In this document: in pieces, positions 16,678 through 24,981 of the stretch
Numbering within the stretch: the stretch's first letter is position 1
Layout of the letters: every line of letters starts with the position of its first letter
Assembly (NCBI GenBank): GCA_020634335.1
Contig: JACKBY010000013.1
Coordinates: forward strand, 34,444 to 98,443
Origin: Promineifilum sp.
GTDB taxonomy: Bacteria > Chloroflexota > Anaerolineae > Promineifilales > Promineifilaceae
Direction of reading: 5' to 3'
Length of the DNA: 64,000 nt
Position numbers and translations under genes: made by a program
The notes under the pieces: model-generated
The model's database searches: none
Told to the model about the DNA's origin: nothing
Seen by the model: only the letters and a program-made list of their open reading frames with translations

Positions 16678-18999
16678 TTATGACCAGTGTCGTCGCTCTA
16701 CCTTGATCACCTTGTGCAAATTCCCGAGTTTGGTCATGAGCCAGTTAAGCTGATTGATATCGGCCACTTCGGCGATCAGGTAAACGGTCATCAGGTTATC
16801 CGAGGTTACCAGCTTGGTCTTGGGCACGTTGATCTGCTGCCCGCGCAAGGTGGAGACCAGATCTTCTATGAGCGTGCCGCGCCGGTAGGCGGTAACGACA
16901 ATCGGGATGGGATACCGTTCATCTTCCGTTCCCCACTCGACCTCGATGAACCGCTCCGTGTCGCGGATGTTTTGCAATTGAGGACAGTTCCGCGAGTGGA
17001 TACTCACGCCTTGTCCACGCGTGATGTAGCCGACGATGGGATCGGGTGGCAGTGGATTGCAGCAGCCGGCAAAGCGGGTGTATAAGCCTTCGACGCCGCG
17101 AACCGTCAGGCCTTTGCGCTTAGGGGAAGGGGGCTTGAACAGGGGCAGCAGTTCTTCGTCCTCGGCGCGCAAGGACTGCTGCATCAGGGCGATGGCACCT
17201 GTAATTTTGACGGCGTGAATATCCCCGAAGCCGACCTTGGACAGGAATTCGTCCAGGTCGTCGAATTTGAGAGCCCGGCCAATGTCTTCCACGGTAAACA
17301 CGTCAGTTAAGCCCAGCCTTTTCAGCTCGCGCTGGACGACTTCGCGTCCCTGCTCGATATTTTTTGCGCGCTCCTGTTGCCGGAACCATTGGCGGATTTT
17401 GCTGCGGGTGCGGGAGCTGCCAGTGTAGCCCAGGCTGGGGCTCATCCAGTCGCGACTTGGCCCGCCTCGCTTGCCCTCGATGATCTCGACCTTGTCGCCG
17501 GACTGTAGCTGGTAATCGATCCCGACTGGTTTGCCGTTGACACGCGCCCCACGACAACGGTGGCCCAGTTTGGTATGGATGTGATAGGCAAAATCGATCG
17601 GCGTCGATCCGGCCGGAAGATCGAGCACTTGTCCGGTAGGGGTATAGACGTGGATTCTTTCGTCCGGTTTATCGACTTCGATAAAGTTTTCGCCGTCTTC
17701 CTCGTCTTCCTGAAGGTTGACCAGCAAGTCTCGAAGGTTTTGTATTTGTCTTTGGGCGGCCGAACTAACGGCGTTTTGTTCCTTATAGGCCCAGTGAGCG
17801 GCGATGCCGCGCTCGGCTTCCTCGTGCATGCGCAACGTGCGGATTTGCACTTCCAAAACCTGTCCCGTTTCGGAATTGATGACGGCCGTGTGCAGCGACT
17901 TGTAACCGTTGGGCTTGGGCGAGGCGATGTAGTCGTCGAATTCGCCTTGAATTGGTTTCCACAAACTGTGAACAGCGCCCAGTACCTGATAGCACAGATC
18001 GCGCTCCAGGTCGTCCCGCTCCTTTTTGGTTCGGGTGATCTGTCGCTTATCCCCAGGCGTTTGCTGATTGCCTTTTTCGTCCTGAGCTGTCGTCGTTTCC
18101 TGGGGCTCGATAATGACACGGATAGCTTCGATATCGTATATCTTGCTGACGTCCTTTACCCCCAGACCCTTGCGCTGCATCTTGCGGTAGATCGAATAGA
18201 TATGTTTGGGCCTCCCGGTGACCGTGGTCTTCAGCCCCATGTTTTTTAACCGCTTTTGCAGGCGATTGGCCGCCCGTTCGACCTTCATCCCGCGCGACGC
18301 TTTGTCTTTGTCCACGTGGCGGGCGATAGCCAGATACTGGTCCGGCTCCAGGTAGCTGAACGCATTGTCTTCCAGTTGGGATTTCAAATGCCAGATACCC
18401 AGCCGATTGGCCAGGGGCGCATAGATTTTCATGGCTTCAAAGGCCACTTCACGCTTCATGGCCGGGGGCATTCTGTCTGCGCGCCGCAAGTCTTGCAGAC
18501 AATCGATCATTCGAATGACGATGATACGAATATCGCCGTCGATGATCGTCAGCAACGCCTTGCGGATGGCTTCCAATCCGTCCTGGTTGGGGCCGGCGCC
18601 ACCTGTGGCTTCGTTTTCCAACCACTTGCGACCGGCATCCTTCGAATGGTTGTCTAATGTATTGATGCCTTTAATAAGGCTGGTGACTTCGTGGCCGAAC
18701 CGGTTCGCTACTTCTTTCTCCGAAACGTTCGTGAAGGGCTGGAGGACATCGTGCAGTAAGGCCGCGATAATGGTGTCCGCGTCCTCGATGCCCAACTCTG
18801 CCAAGGAGGCGGCCACTTGTTGCCCGTGCTCCAGGTAGGTTTCCCCGGATGCCCGCTTTTCGTCGCCAAAGGCCTTGGTGGCGAACTGCAACGCGTTGTG
18901 AATTCGTTCTCGTTCTGTGTCATTAGCCTGACGCGGAAAGAGCTTTTTTGGCAGTCCTTCCGCGACAAGTTCCGCGACCTGTATCATGAGGCACATCAA
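16678..18999 (-). CDS. rel: (p)ppGpp synthetase, RelA/SpoT family, with degenerate hydrolase domain
   Basis: A 773-residue long RSH protein. Order: HD hydrolase-like domain (about 30-195), synthetase domain (about 235-400), TGS (about 447-510), zinc/CC region (GCCNPLPPD, about 645) and C-terminal ACT (about 700-773). In the hydrolase part H58, H83 and D84 are present, but the usual HDxxED motif reads HDVLQP (Glu87 to Gln, Asp88 to Pro) and the ADRLHNMR helix reads IDCLQDLR, so the hydrolase is probably inactive. Synthetase residues look intact (GRPKHIYSIYRKM, D289 in IYDIEAIR, E383 in VLEVQIRT). A hydrophilic insert of about 36 residues (300-335) splits the synthetase core, which is unusual. 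It makes the stringent-response alarmone from ATP and GDP/GTP. The methionine at residue 5 is an alternative start. Confidence 0.93.
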   Translation of the reverse strand: MMCLMIQVAELVAEGLPKKLFPRQANDTERERIHNALQFATKAFGDEKRASGETYLEHGQQVAASLAELGIEDADTIIAALLHDVLQPFTNVSEKEVANRFGHEVTSLIKGINTLDNHSKDAGRKWLENEATGGAGPNQDGLEAIRKALLTIIDGDIRIIVIRMIDCLQDLRRADRMPPAMKREVAFEAMKIYAPLANRLGIWHLKSQLEDNAFSYLEPDQYLAIARHVDKDKASRGMKVERAANRLQKRLKNMGLKTTVTGRPKHIYSIYRKMQRKGLGVKDVSKIYDIEAIRVIIEPQETTTAQDEKGNQQTPGDKRQITRTKKERDDLERDLCYQVLGAVHSLWKPIQGEFDDYIASPKPNGYKSLHTAVINSETGQVLEVQIRTLRMHEEAERGIAAHWAYKEQNAVSSAAQRQIQNLRDLLVNLQEDEEDGENFIEVDKPDERIHVYTPTGQVLDLPAGSTPIDFAYHIHTKLGHRCRGARVNGKPVGIDYQLQSGDKVEIIEGKRGGPSRDWMSPSLGYTGSSRTRSKIRQWFRQQERAKNIEQGREVVQRELKRLGLTDVFTVEDIGRALKFDDLDEFLSKVGFGDIHAVKITGAIALMQQSLRAEDEELLPLFKPPSPKRKGLTVRGVEGLYTRFAGCCNPLPPDPIVGYITRGQGVSIHSRNCPQLQNIRDTERFIEVEWGTEDERYPIPIVVTAYRRGTLIEDLVSTLRGQQINVPKTKLVTSDNLMTVYLIAEVADINQLNWLMTKLGNLHKVIKVERRHWS

Positions 19000-19186
19000 T
19001 GCCCGACGGCCGTCGTTTGGGCCGTCGAGCCAATCTATTCATGCTGTGTAATTCGTTAATAGAGACCGCTCTAACCGGATCGGCAGTCTACAGTTCAGGA
19101 GCAACGCGGCTGGATGCGAAGCGATGTTGTCCCCGGGTGATGAGATCGTTACCGAGCGCGGGGAGGGTGCGCCCGACGACAGACGC

Positions 19187-19552
19187 TCAGGCGGAAGCCG
19201 AAGCGTCGGCTATGTCGGCATTCAAATCGTCGACGGCCTGTTCTACTTGTTCCTTGGCCTGCCCCGCTTGGTCCTTGCCGGCATCCAGGACGATACGCAC
19301 CTGGTCCTGGACTTGTTCGGTAAGGTTCTGCGCGCGGCTACGGGTGTCTGAAAAGATGGCATTTGCCTTGTCGCGGTATTCTCTCGTATAGCTGTCGGCC
19401 GAGTGGCGTAACTCATCGCTGGTCGAGATGATTTGGTGTCTCGTTGACTCGCCGGATTGCGGTGCCAGGATGAGCGCCGTCGCCGCGCCAACCAGCGCGC
19501 CGATGACAAAACCGGCCAGGAATGAGCCGAGTTCGCTTTCATTATTTTCCAT
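19187..19552 (-). CDS. YtxH domain-containing protein
   Basis: A 121-residue protein of the YtxH type: a short acidic start (MENNESELG), one glycine-rich membrane segment (FLAGFVIGALVGAATALILA), the APQSG motif, then a long amphipathic helix with heptad character (residues 40-115). Relatives are general-stress or envelope proteins of unclear action. It follows the membrane protein gene with 20 bases between them, and the pair probably shares the promoter at 20055-20083. The 187 bases between this gene and rel hold nothing recognisable. Confidence 0.85.
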   Translation of the reverse strand: MENNESELGSFLAGFVIGALVGAATALILAPQSGESTRHQIISTSDELRHSADSYTREYRDKANAIFSDTRSRAQNLTEQVQDQVRIVLDAGKDQAGQAKEQVEQAVDDLNADIADASASA

Positions 19553-19572
19553 TTCAATTCTCCTAAAATCGA

Positions 19573-20037
19573 CTACTTACCCAGATTGCGCCGTGGATCG
19601 CCGAATAGTGTCAACACGCCACGCCGCAAACCGGCCATATAGCTGCTGGCTTTGGTAACCGGCCCCATCACATTTTCGCTCATGAAAACAGTGGTGCCGC
19701 GGATTGTGCCCAGTGTATCGTTCGTCTTCAGCAGGATCGGTTTTAACTCAAACTCGAGCATGTTGATCAGGCGAATGATGCTTATCAATAACAAGATAAG
19801 GACGATGCCCGACAAGCAAGACATGATCCCCAGGGTGATAATGAATATATCGCGTACGACGATGATCGTATCGGCATAGTTCAGCGCCAGATAGACCAAC
19901 AAGGCGACAAACAAGGTCGCTACGATCAGGCTGACGACAACGCCGACAACAATATACTTGACTGGAACAAGCGGTTCACGCGGGACGATCTCTTCAGTTA
20001 CTGCGGGTGAGACCGGATAGGGTGCTTCATTCATCAT
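19573..20037 (-). CDS. Membrane protein of unknown function (two membrane segments)
   Basis: About 154 residues. ATG at 20037 is preferred, with GGGG seven bases upstream; a TTG at 20052 would add five residues. Two adjacent hydrophobic segments (YIVVGVVVSLIVATLFVALLV near residues 27-50 and FIITLGIMSCLSGIVLILLLI near 65-90) are followed by an amphipathic C-terminal part (LEFELKPILLKTNDTLGTIR). The latter resembles the DUF948/YtxG pattern often found beside YtxH proteins, which fits the downstream gene. The function is unknown. Confidence 0.75.
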   Translation of the reverse strand: MMNEAPYPVSPAVTEEIVPREPLVPVKYIVVGVVVSLIVATLFVALLVYLALNYADTIIVVRDIFIITLGIMSCLSGIVLILLLISIIRLINMLEFELKPILLKTNDTLGTIRGTTVFMSENVMGPVTKASSYMAGLRRGVLTLFGDPRRNLGK

Positions 20038-20054
20038 ATAATCCCCAAACAACT

Positions 20055-20083
20055 AGTATAGCAGGAATATATGCCCGCCCCAA
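20055..20083 (-). promoter_or_regulatory. Candidate promoter for the membrane protein/ytxH pair
   Basis: On the minus strand, TTGGGG (20083-20078), a 17-base spacer and TATACT (20060-20055), about 18 bases before the ATG at 20037. It would allow this pair to be expressed apart from the mnmA cluster upstream. Confidence 0.45.
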
Positions 20084-20089
20084 TTGTCC

Positions 20090-20365
20090 TCATGAATCCT
20101 GCCCTACCAGCCACCAGACGGCCAGCAGCGCCAGCCATGCCCCCACACTGGCGCTAACCAGGTGAATCTTGCCCAATTTCAATAACTCGAAGTTCAGAAA
20201 ATCGCCTATAAATTGGCCGATGAAAAAGCCAATCCACGCGGCCATCAGATAGGCAATGATTCGCCGTATCGGCCCGCCAAAGACGAAATGGAAGGCCGCC
20301 CCATAGATGCTGGCTAACAGTAATCCCAATACCAACCCTGAGGCCGAGCCTGGTATGGATATCAT
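20090..20365 (-). CDS. Small membrane protein
   Basis: A 91-residue protein whose ATG overlaps the mnmA stop (ATGA), so it is translationally coupled. Three hydrophobic segments are visible: GLVLGLLLASIYGAAFHFVF, IIAYLMAAWIGFFIGQFIG and SVGAWLALLAVWWLV. I do not recognise a named family. The longer frame starting at 20452 lies inside mnmA and is less likely. Confidence 0.7.
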   Translation of the reverse strand: MISIPGSASGLVLGLLLASIYGAAFHFVFGGPIRRIIAYLMAAWIGFFIGQFIGDFLNFELLKLGKIHLVSASVGAWLALLAVWWLVGQDS

Positions 20366-21528
20366 TTGTTTGTCACGCTCCCGGCTGTGGGTGTTTTCCG
20401 GCGTGCGTTGATGGGTTGAACAGTGTCGCGAATGAGGCCACCGCCCAGGCACGTGTCGCCCTCATAGAAAACCGCAGCCTGGCCTGGCGTTACTCCGGGC
20501 ACGAGCGTGCTAAAGGCGACGTGGGCCTGATTACCGTCGAGTGGCGTGACCACTGACTGAATCGGCGTGGCCTTGTAGCGGATCTTGACCTCCGCGCGGG
20601 TGGGGCCAGCCGGCGGCCGGCCGCTAATCCAGTTGACGTCGCGCGCGACGAGTTCGCCCGCGCCCAGCGCTTCGCGCGGGCCGACGATGAGCGCATTGCG
20701 AGCCGTATCCTTGCCGAGGACAAACAACGGCTCGGCCGCGGCAATGCCCAAGCCTTTCCGCTGACCAATAGTGTAAAAGGGCAAGCCCTCGTGACGTCCC
20801 AACTCGCGCTCGTTCAGGTCAAGGATGGGGCCGGTGGGGTGGTCTTGGGTGCTGTGGTCGTGAATAAATCGCCGGTAATTGCCGTCGTTCAGAAAACAGA
20901 GGTCCTGGCTCTCCTGCTTCGACGCGACCGGTAAACCGTGATCGCGCGCCAAATGACGTACTTCGTCCTTGGTGTACTCGCCAACAGGAAACAGCACGTG
21001 GGCTAGCTGGCTCTGCCGGAAGGTGTGGAGGACGTAGGATTGATCCTTGTGGCTGTCCTTGCCCTGTTTCAGAAGATAGGCTCCGTCTTCTTGCACGACT
21101 CGCGCGTAATGGCCGGTCGCCAGAAAATCGGCGTCCAGCGCCAGCGCCCGATCGAGCAGGTAACCGAAGCGTATTTGCCGGTTACATTCGACACAGGGGT
21201 TAGGCGTGCGGCCGGCGTCGTGTTCATCCAGAAAAAACTGGACGATGGTTTGTCGGAAATGCTGTTGCACGTCCGCGACGTAAAAGGGGATGCCCAGCTG
21301 GTCGGCCACGCGGCGCGCGTCGGCCATTTGGTCGGGGGTGCAGCAGCGGTTGGCGGGCGCGGCCGGGCCGCTACCCGGTTCGCTCCACAACCGCATCATC
21401 ATGCCGATGACTTCGTACCCTTGCTCGAGGAGCAAGGCGGCCGCAACTGAACTGTCGACGCCGCCGCTCATGGCGACGACCACGCGCTGCCGATTATTGT
21501 CGCGTGGATTAATAGATAATTCGTTCAT
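20362..21528 (-). CDS. mnmA: tRNA-specific 2-thiouridylase MnmA
   Basis: A 388-residue enzyme that puts sulfur on U34 of tRNA-Lys, -Glu and -Gln. It has the PP-loop VAMSGGVDSS near residue 17, the first catalytic cysteine in NPCVECNRQIRFG, FLATGHYAR, and the second cysteine in ESQDLCFL, followed by the C-terminal beta domains. The sulfur donor is a cysteine desulfurase, which is encoded immediately upstream, so the pair forms a complete thiolation route. The ATG at 21528 is used; a TTG at 21540 would overlap the desulfurase stop. Confidence 0.96.
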   Translation of the reverse strand: MNELSINPRDNNRQRVVVAMSGGVDSSVAAALLLEQGYEVIGMMMRLWSEPGSGPAAPANRCCTPDQMADARRVADQLGIPFYVADVQQHFRQTIVQFFLDEHDAGRTPNPCVECNRQIRFGYLLDRALALDADFLATGHYARVVQEDGAYLLKQGKDSHKDQSYVLHTFRQSQLAHVLFPVGEYTKDEVRHLARDHGLPVASKQESQDLCFLNDGNYRRFIHDHSTQDHPTGPILDLNERELGRHEGLPFYTIGQRKGLGIAAAEPLFVLGKDTARNALIVGPREALGAGELVARDVNWISGRPPAGPTRAEVKIRYKATPIQSVVTPLDGNQAHVAFSTLVPGVTPGQAAVFYEGDTCLGGGLIRDTVQPINARRKTPTAGSVTNK

Positions 21529-21532
21529 TAGT

Positions 21533-22735
21533 TCAGGCAACCACTTGATAGCCCGCCTCTAGCGCGGATAATTTCAGAACGATTTCGACTATTTTGCCGA
21601 GGGTATAATCGATTTCGGCGTCCGTGTTCTGCGCGCCCACCGTCAGGCGTAGGCCACCCGTCGTCCACTCCGGCGACAGTCCCAGCGCTTGCAAGACAGC
21701 CGAGGGCTTGGGGTCGCCGCTGCTACAGGCCGACCCGCTGCCGGCAGCGATCCCGGCCACGTCGAGGTGGATTAACAAATCATTGCCGCTAAGGTTGCGG
21801 AAGGCGAAGCTCGCGTGGTGGGGCAATCGCTCGGTCGGATGACCTGTTACGATACATTGATCGGGCAAAGCGGCGGGCAGTTCGGCCAACAGCCTGTCGC
21901 GTAATGGAAGAACGTGGGCCAGCCGTTCTTCCCGCTCGGCTGCGGCCAGCCTAAGGGCCTCGGCCGCGCCGATGATTAGGGGAACATTGAGCGTTCCGGC
22001 ACGCCGGCCGTTTTCCTGGCTGCCGCCCGTCTGGGACGAAACCAGGTCTACTCCGGAGCGAACCACGAGGATGCCGACGCCCTTAGGCCCATAGAATTTG
22101 TGCGGGGCTATGGTCATCAGATCGACCGGCTCGGCGTTCAGTTGCCATTGACGCGCGGCAACGAGTTGCACGGCGTCGGTATGGAACAGAACACCGCGCG
22201 AGCGCGCCAGCGCGCCGATCTCTGCCCAAGGTTGGACAGAACCGACCTCGTTGTTGGCGGCCATCACACTGATCAGCGCCGTCTCGGGGCGAATCGCTGC
22301 TTCCACATCGCTTATGCGCACGCGGCCGAACCGATCCACCGGCAGGATGGTCAGTTCGTAACCAAAATAATCTCGTAGTTGGCGGGCAGTCTCCAGCACG
22401 GCACTGTGCTCGATGGCGGAGACAATGAGATGCTCGCCGCGTCCGGCGGCCTTCGAGGCGGTCATCGCCCCGCGCAGAGCAAGATTGTTGCTTTCGGACC
22501 CACAACCCGTAAACACAATGGTCTCCGGGTCAGTACCCAGAACCTCGGCCACCGTCCGGCGGGCCTTTTCCACGGCGCGAGCGGCCTGATAACCGATGCG
22601 ATGATGCGATGATGGATTGCCGAACTGCTCGGCCCAGAAGGGAGCCATGGCTGCCACGACAGCCGGATGAACTGGCGTTGTAGCGCTATGATCGAGATAG
22701 ATAGCATTTTGTCGCATGTTGTTGTCCGCGGTCAT
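21533..22735 (-). CDS. Cysteine desulfurase (NifS/IscS family)
   Basis: A 400-residue PLP enzyme that removes sulfur from cysteine as a persulfide. Markers are YLDHSATTPVHPAV, TGCGSESNNLALRG, the PLP lysine in APHKFYGPKG (about 206), TGGSQENGRRAGT and the active cysteine in GSGSACSSGD (about 330). It probably feeds MnmA downstream and may also serve Fe-S cluster assembly. Its start overlaps the histidine kinase stop by four bases and its end lies within 12 bases of mnmA, so the three genes form one tight unit. Confidence 0.95.
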   Translation of the reverse strand: MTADNNMRQNAIYLDHSATTPVHPAVVAAMAPFWAEQFGNPSSHHRIGYQAARAVEKARRTVAEVLGTDPETIVFTGCGSESNNLALRGAMTASKAAGRGEHLIVSAIEHSAVLETARQLRDYFGYELTILPVDRFGRVRISDVEAAIRPETALISVMAANNEVGSVQPWAEIGALARSRGVLFHTDAVQLVAARQWQLNAEPVDLMTIAPHKFYGPKGVGILVVRSGVDLVSSQTGGSQENGRRAGTLNVPLIIGAAEALRLAAAEREERLAHVLPLRDRLLAELPAALPDQCIVTGHPTERLPHHASFAFRNLSGNDLLIHLDVAGIAAGSGSACSSGDPKPSAVLQALGLSPEWTTGGLRLTVGAQNTDAEIDYTLGKIVEIVLKLSALEAGYQVVA

Positions 22736-24861
22736 AGTTGGGCGACCGGAAGGTGAATCGTAAACGTTGAGCCTTTTCCCAGGGTGCTTTGGACCGCGAT
22801 GTGTCCATTATAGTTCTTGAGATTCTCTTTTACCATATAGAGGCCGAGGCCGGTTCCGGCTATGCCGCGCTCGACGGCCGATTGGGCGCGGTAAAAGCGT
22901 TTGAACAAATTGTTCATGGCTTCCGGAGGAATGCCGATGCCCTCGTCCGTCACCTCGATGATAACCGTCCCGTTATCCTGCCAGGCCGCCAACTGGATGC
23001 TGCCGGATGGCGTGAACTTGATGGCGTTATCGAGCAAATTTTTCAGGGTCATGTCATAGACCTCGCTATTGCCCATGACTGGCGGCAGATCCGTCTCGAT
23101 TCGTTGCCGGAAGAGCAGCCCCTTCTGGACGGCGCGGTCCACCAGAGGGGGTAATGCTTCGTCGAAAACCGGATTCAGCCACACGGGTTCCGGGCTACGG
23201 CGCATCTCTCGCGCTTCCAGCTTGGCCAGGTCCAGCATTTGCCGGATCATGCGTTGCAGGCGGTCGCTTTCGCGCTCGATCACGCCCAGAAAGCGCTCTG
23301 ACTTTTCCGGATCGCGGGCCTTACCTTCGCGCAGCAGACGGGAATACATTAATATCGTCGCCAGCGGTGTGCGCAGTTCGTGGACAATGCCCTGGAACAA
23401 GTCGTCGCGCATTCGTTCGACTTCGCGAATTTGAGTCAGATCGCTAAATACCAGGATGGCCTCGTTTGCCGCCCTATGCTCGTTGTCGACCGGCGCGCCG
23501 CTGATCAGAATCGGCAATGAGCGCCCCTCCGGCTGCGAAATATCTGCCGCGAGATGGACGTTGGCTTCTGTAGAATCGAGGATGCGGCCGATGAGGGAAT
23601 CGATCACTCCCTTTTCGAGGCGCACAAGCTCGCGCAGCGGCGCGCCCACGATCTTGTCAAATTGCCCTGCCATTAGAGTCGAAAACGCACTATTTGCTTT
23701 GGTGATGATGCCCTCACGGTTGACCGTCACCAGGCCTTCGGACATGCTGGAGAAAAGCGTTTCGATGCGCCGTTTTTCGGCCAGTACGTCGGCATGAAGG
23801 TTGGCATTTTCGATGGCGGCTGCCAATGGCCCACCCAGGCCCTGCATCAATTCCAGGTCGTGATTGGTGAACTTGCCGAACTGGCGGTTGATGGCCTGGA
23901 GCACACCGATAGTGCGATCATCCACTTTCAAGGGAATACATATCATCGATGACGTGCGGAAACCTGAACGCCGGTCGACGCCGGAGAAAAAGCGCTGATC
24001 CGAATAGGTATTGTTGATGATGACCGGTTCTTGGTGTTCGGCCACCCAGCCCGCGATGCCCTGGCCGCGTGAGAGGCGAATGGGTGGCAGGCGTTCGAAC
24101 TCCGGGCCGAATAATGTACCGACAAAGATGATGTCACCCGTGATAGGCTCGACCAGGCCGATGGAGAGTGTTTCCACATTCAGGGTTTGCCGCACGGGGC
24201 CCGTGAGCAGTTGGTAAATTTGCTCCACGTTTAGAGTGGAGCTTAGGGCGCGGCTGACGTCGGAAATGACGGCAAACTCGATGGTGCGACGGTCAACCTC
24301 TTGTCGCAAGGCTGCCCTATCCAAAAAGACGAACATCAGATCGACGATCTGTTGAAGAGTGTGGGGCTGCACCGGACGGGACTCCGATGGATCGATGAGG
24401 GCCAGGATAACTGGAGGAAAGGTGTTGTTGGCGCGCGCTGCTTGCGTCAACCCCACGACCATGAGCCGGTTTTTTGTCTCCAGCCATAGACGGCTGGAGA
24501 TCACCTCGATAGCTGGCCGCTCCAGCTTGTCGAGGTAAACCGGGTGGGTGTAATCCATAAGGACATCGAAGCCGGCCTCGTCCTGTGTCCAGCGATGCTG
24601 AAATGTGTGGCCGTTTGGATTCGCCAGCCACAAGTCATAGCATTTCGACTCCGTATCGGCTACGGCTATAAGGGTACGGGCGGCCGTGTAGCGGGCGATG
24701 TGGTGTGAAAAGCGAGCGCAGACGAAATGAACATCGAAAACGTCTCGCAAATCATTTACCACATCTTGCCATAGGCCTTGTATATCGTGGCTTTGTTGTG
24801 GCTGCACGTCCACGATCATACCGGCATTTATACTGATCGGCCACCAGGCCGGCAAGGGCAT
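22732..24861 (-). CDS. Sensor histidine kinase with GAF and PAS domains
   Basis: A 709-residue kinase without membrane segments. An N-terminal region (about 20-190) of GAF-like character is followed by a clear GAF domain (about 205-355, VEQIYQLLTGPVRQTL, SRGQGIAGWVAEH), a PAS domain (about 365-480, IETLFSSMSEGLVTVNREG), the HisKA box with phosphoacceptor His in QGIVHELRTPLAT (about 500) and HATPase_c (N box NLLDNAIKFTP, then DEGIGIPPEA, GTGLGLYMVKE). GAF domains suggest sensing of a small ligand or redox state. The ATG at 24861 has AGAGGAG just upstream. No response regulator is adjacent; instead it overlaps the cysteine desulfurase gene, an uncommon partnership. Confidence 0.93.
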   Translation of the reverse strand: MPLPAWWPISINAGMIVDVQPQQSHDIQGLWQDVVNDLRDVFDVHFVCARFSHHIARYTAARTLIAVADTESKCYDLWLANPNGHTFQHRWTQDEAGFDVLMDYTHPVYLDKLERPAIEVISSRLWLETKNRLMVVGLTQAARANNTFPPVILALIDPSESRPVQPHTLQQIVDLMFVFLDRAALRQEVDRRTIEFAVISDVSRALSSTLNVEQIYQLLTGPVRQTLNVETLSIGLVEPITGDIIFVGTLFGPEFERLPPIRLSRGQGIAGWVAEHQEPVIINNTYSDQRFFSGVDRRSGFRTSSMICIPLKVDDRTIGVLQAINRQFGKFTNHDLELMQGLGGPLAAAIENANLHADVLAEKRRIETLFSSMSEGLVTVNREGIITKANSAFSTLMAGQFDKIVGAPLRELVRLEKGVIDSLIGRILDSTEANVHLAADISQPEGRSLPILISGAPVDNEHRAANEAILVFSDLTQIREVERMRDDLFQGIVHELRTPLATILMYSRLLREGKARDPEKSERFLGVIERESDRLQRMIRQMLDLAKLEAREMRRSPEPVWLNPVFDEALPPLVDRAVQKGLLFRQRIETDLPPVMGNSEVYDMTLKNLLDNAIKFTPSGSIQLAAWQDNGTVIIEVTDEGIGIPPEAMNNLFKRFYRAQSAVERGIAGTGLGLYMVKENLKNYNGHIAVQSTLGKGSTFTIHLPVAQL

Positions 24862-24901
24862 CGTTCTCCTCTAATTCAGTCATGAGTGAGGGCCTGCAAG
24901 G

Positions 24902-24930
24902 TTGCGAGAAACAGTCTGATTTTGTATAGT
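24902..24930 (+). promoter_or_regulatory. Candidate promoter for enolase
   Basis: TTGCGA (24902-24907), a 17-base spacer and TATAGT (24925-24930), about 50 bases before the enolase start. Confidence 0.55.
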
Positions 24931-24981
24931 CAGGAGTGCCGCAAACGTATTTCAGCTTTTTAAAATCCAAGGAGAATATCA

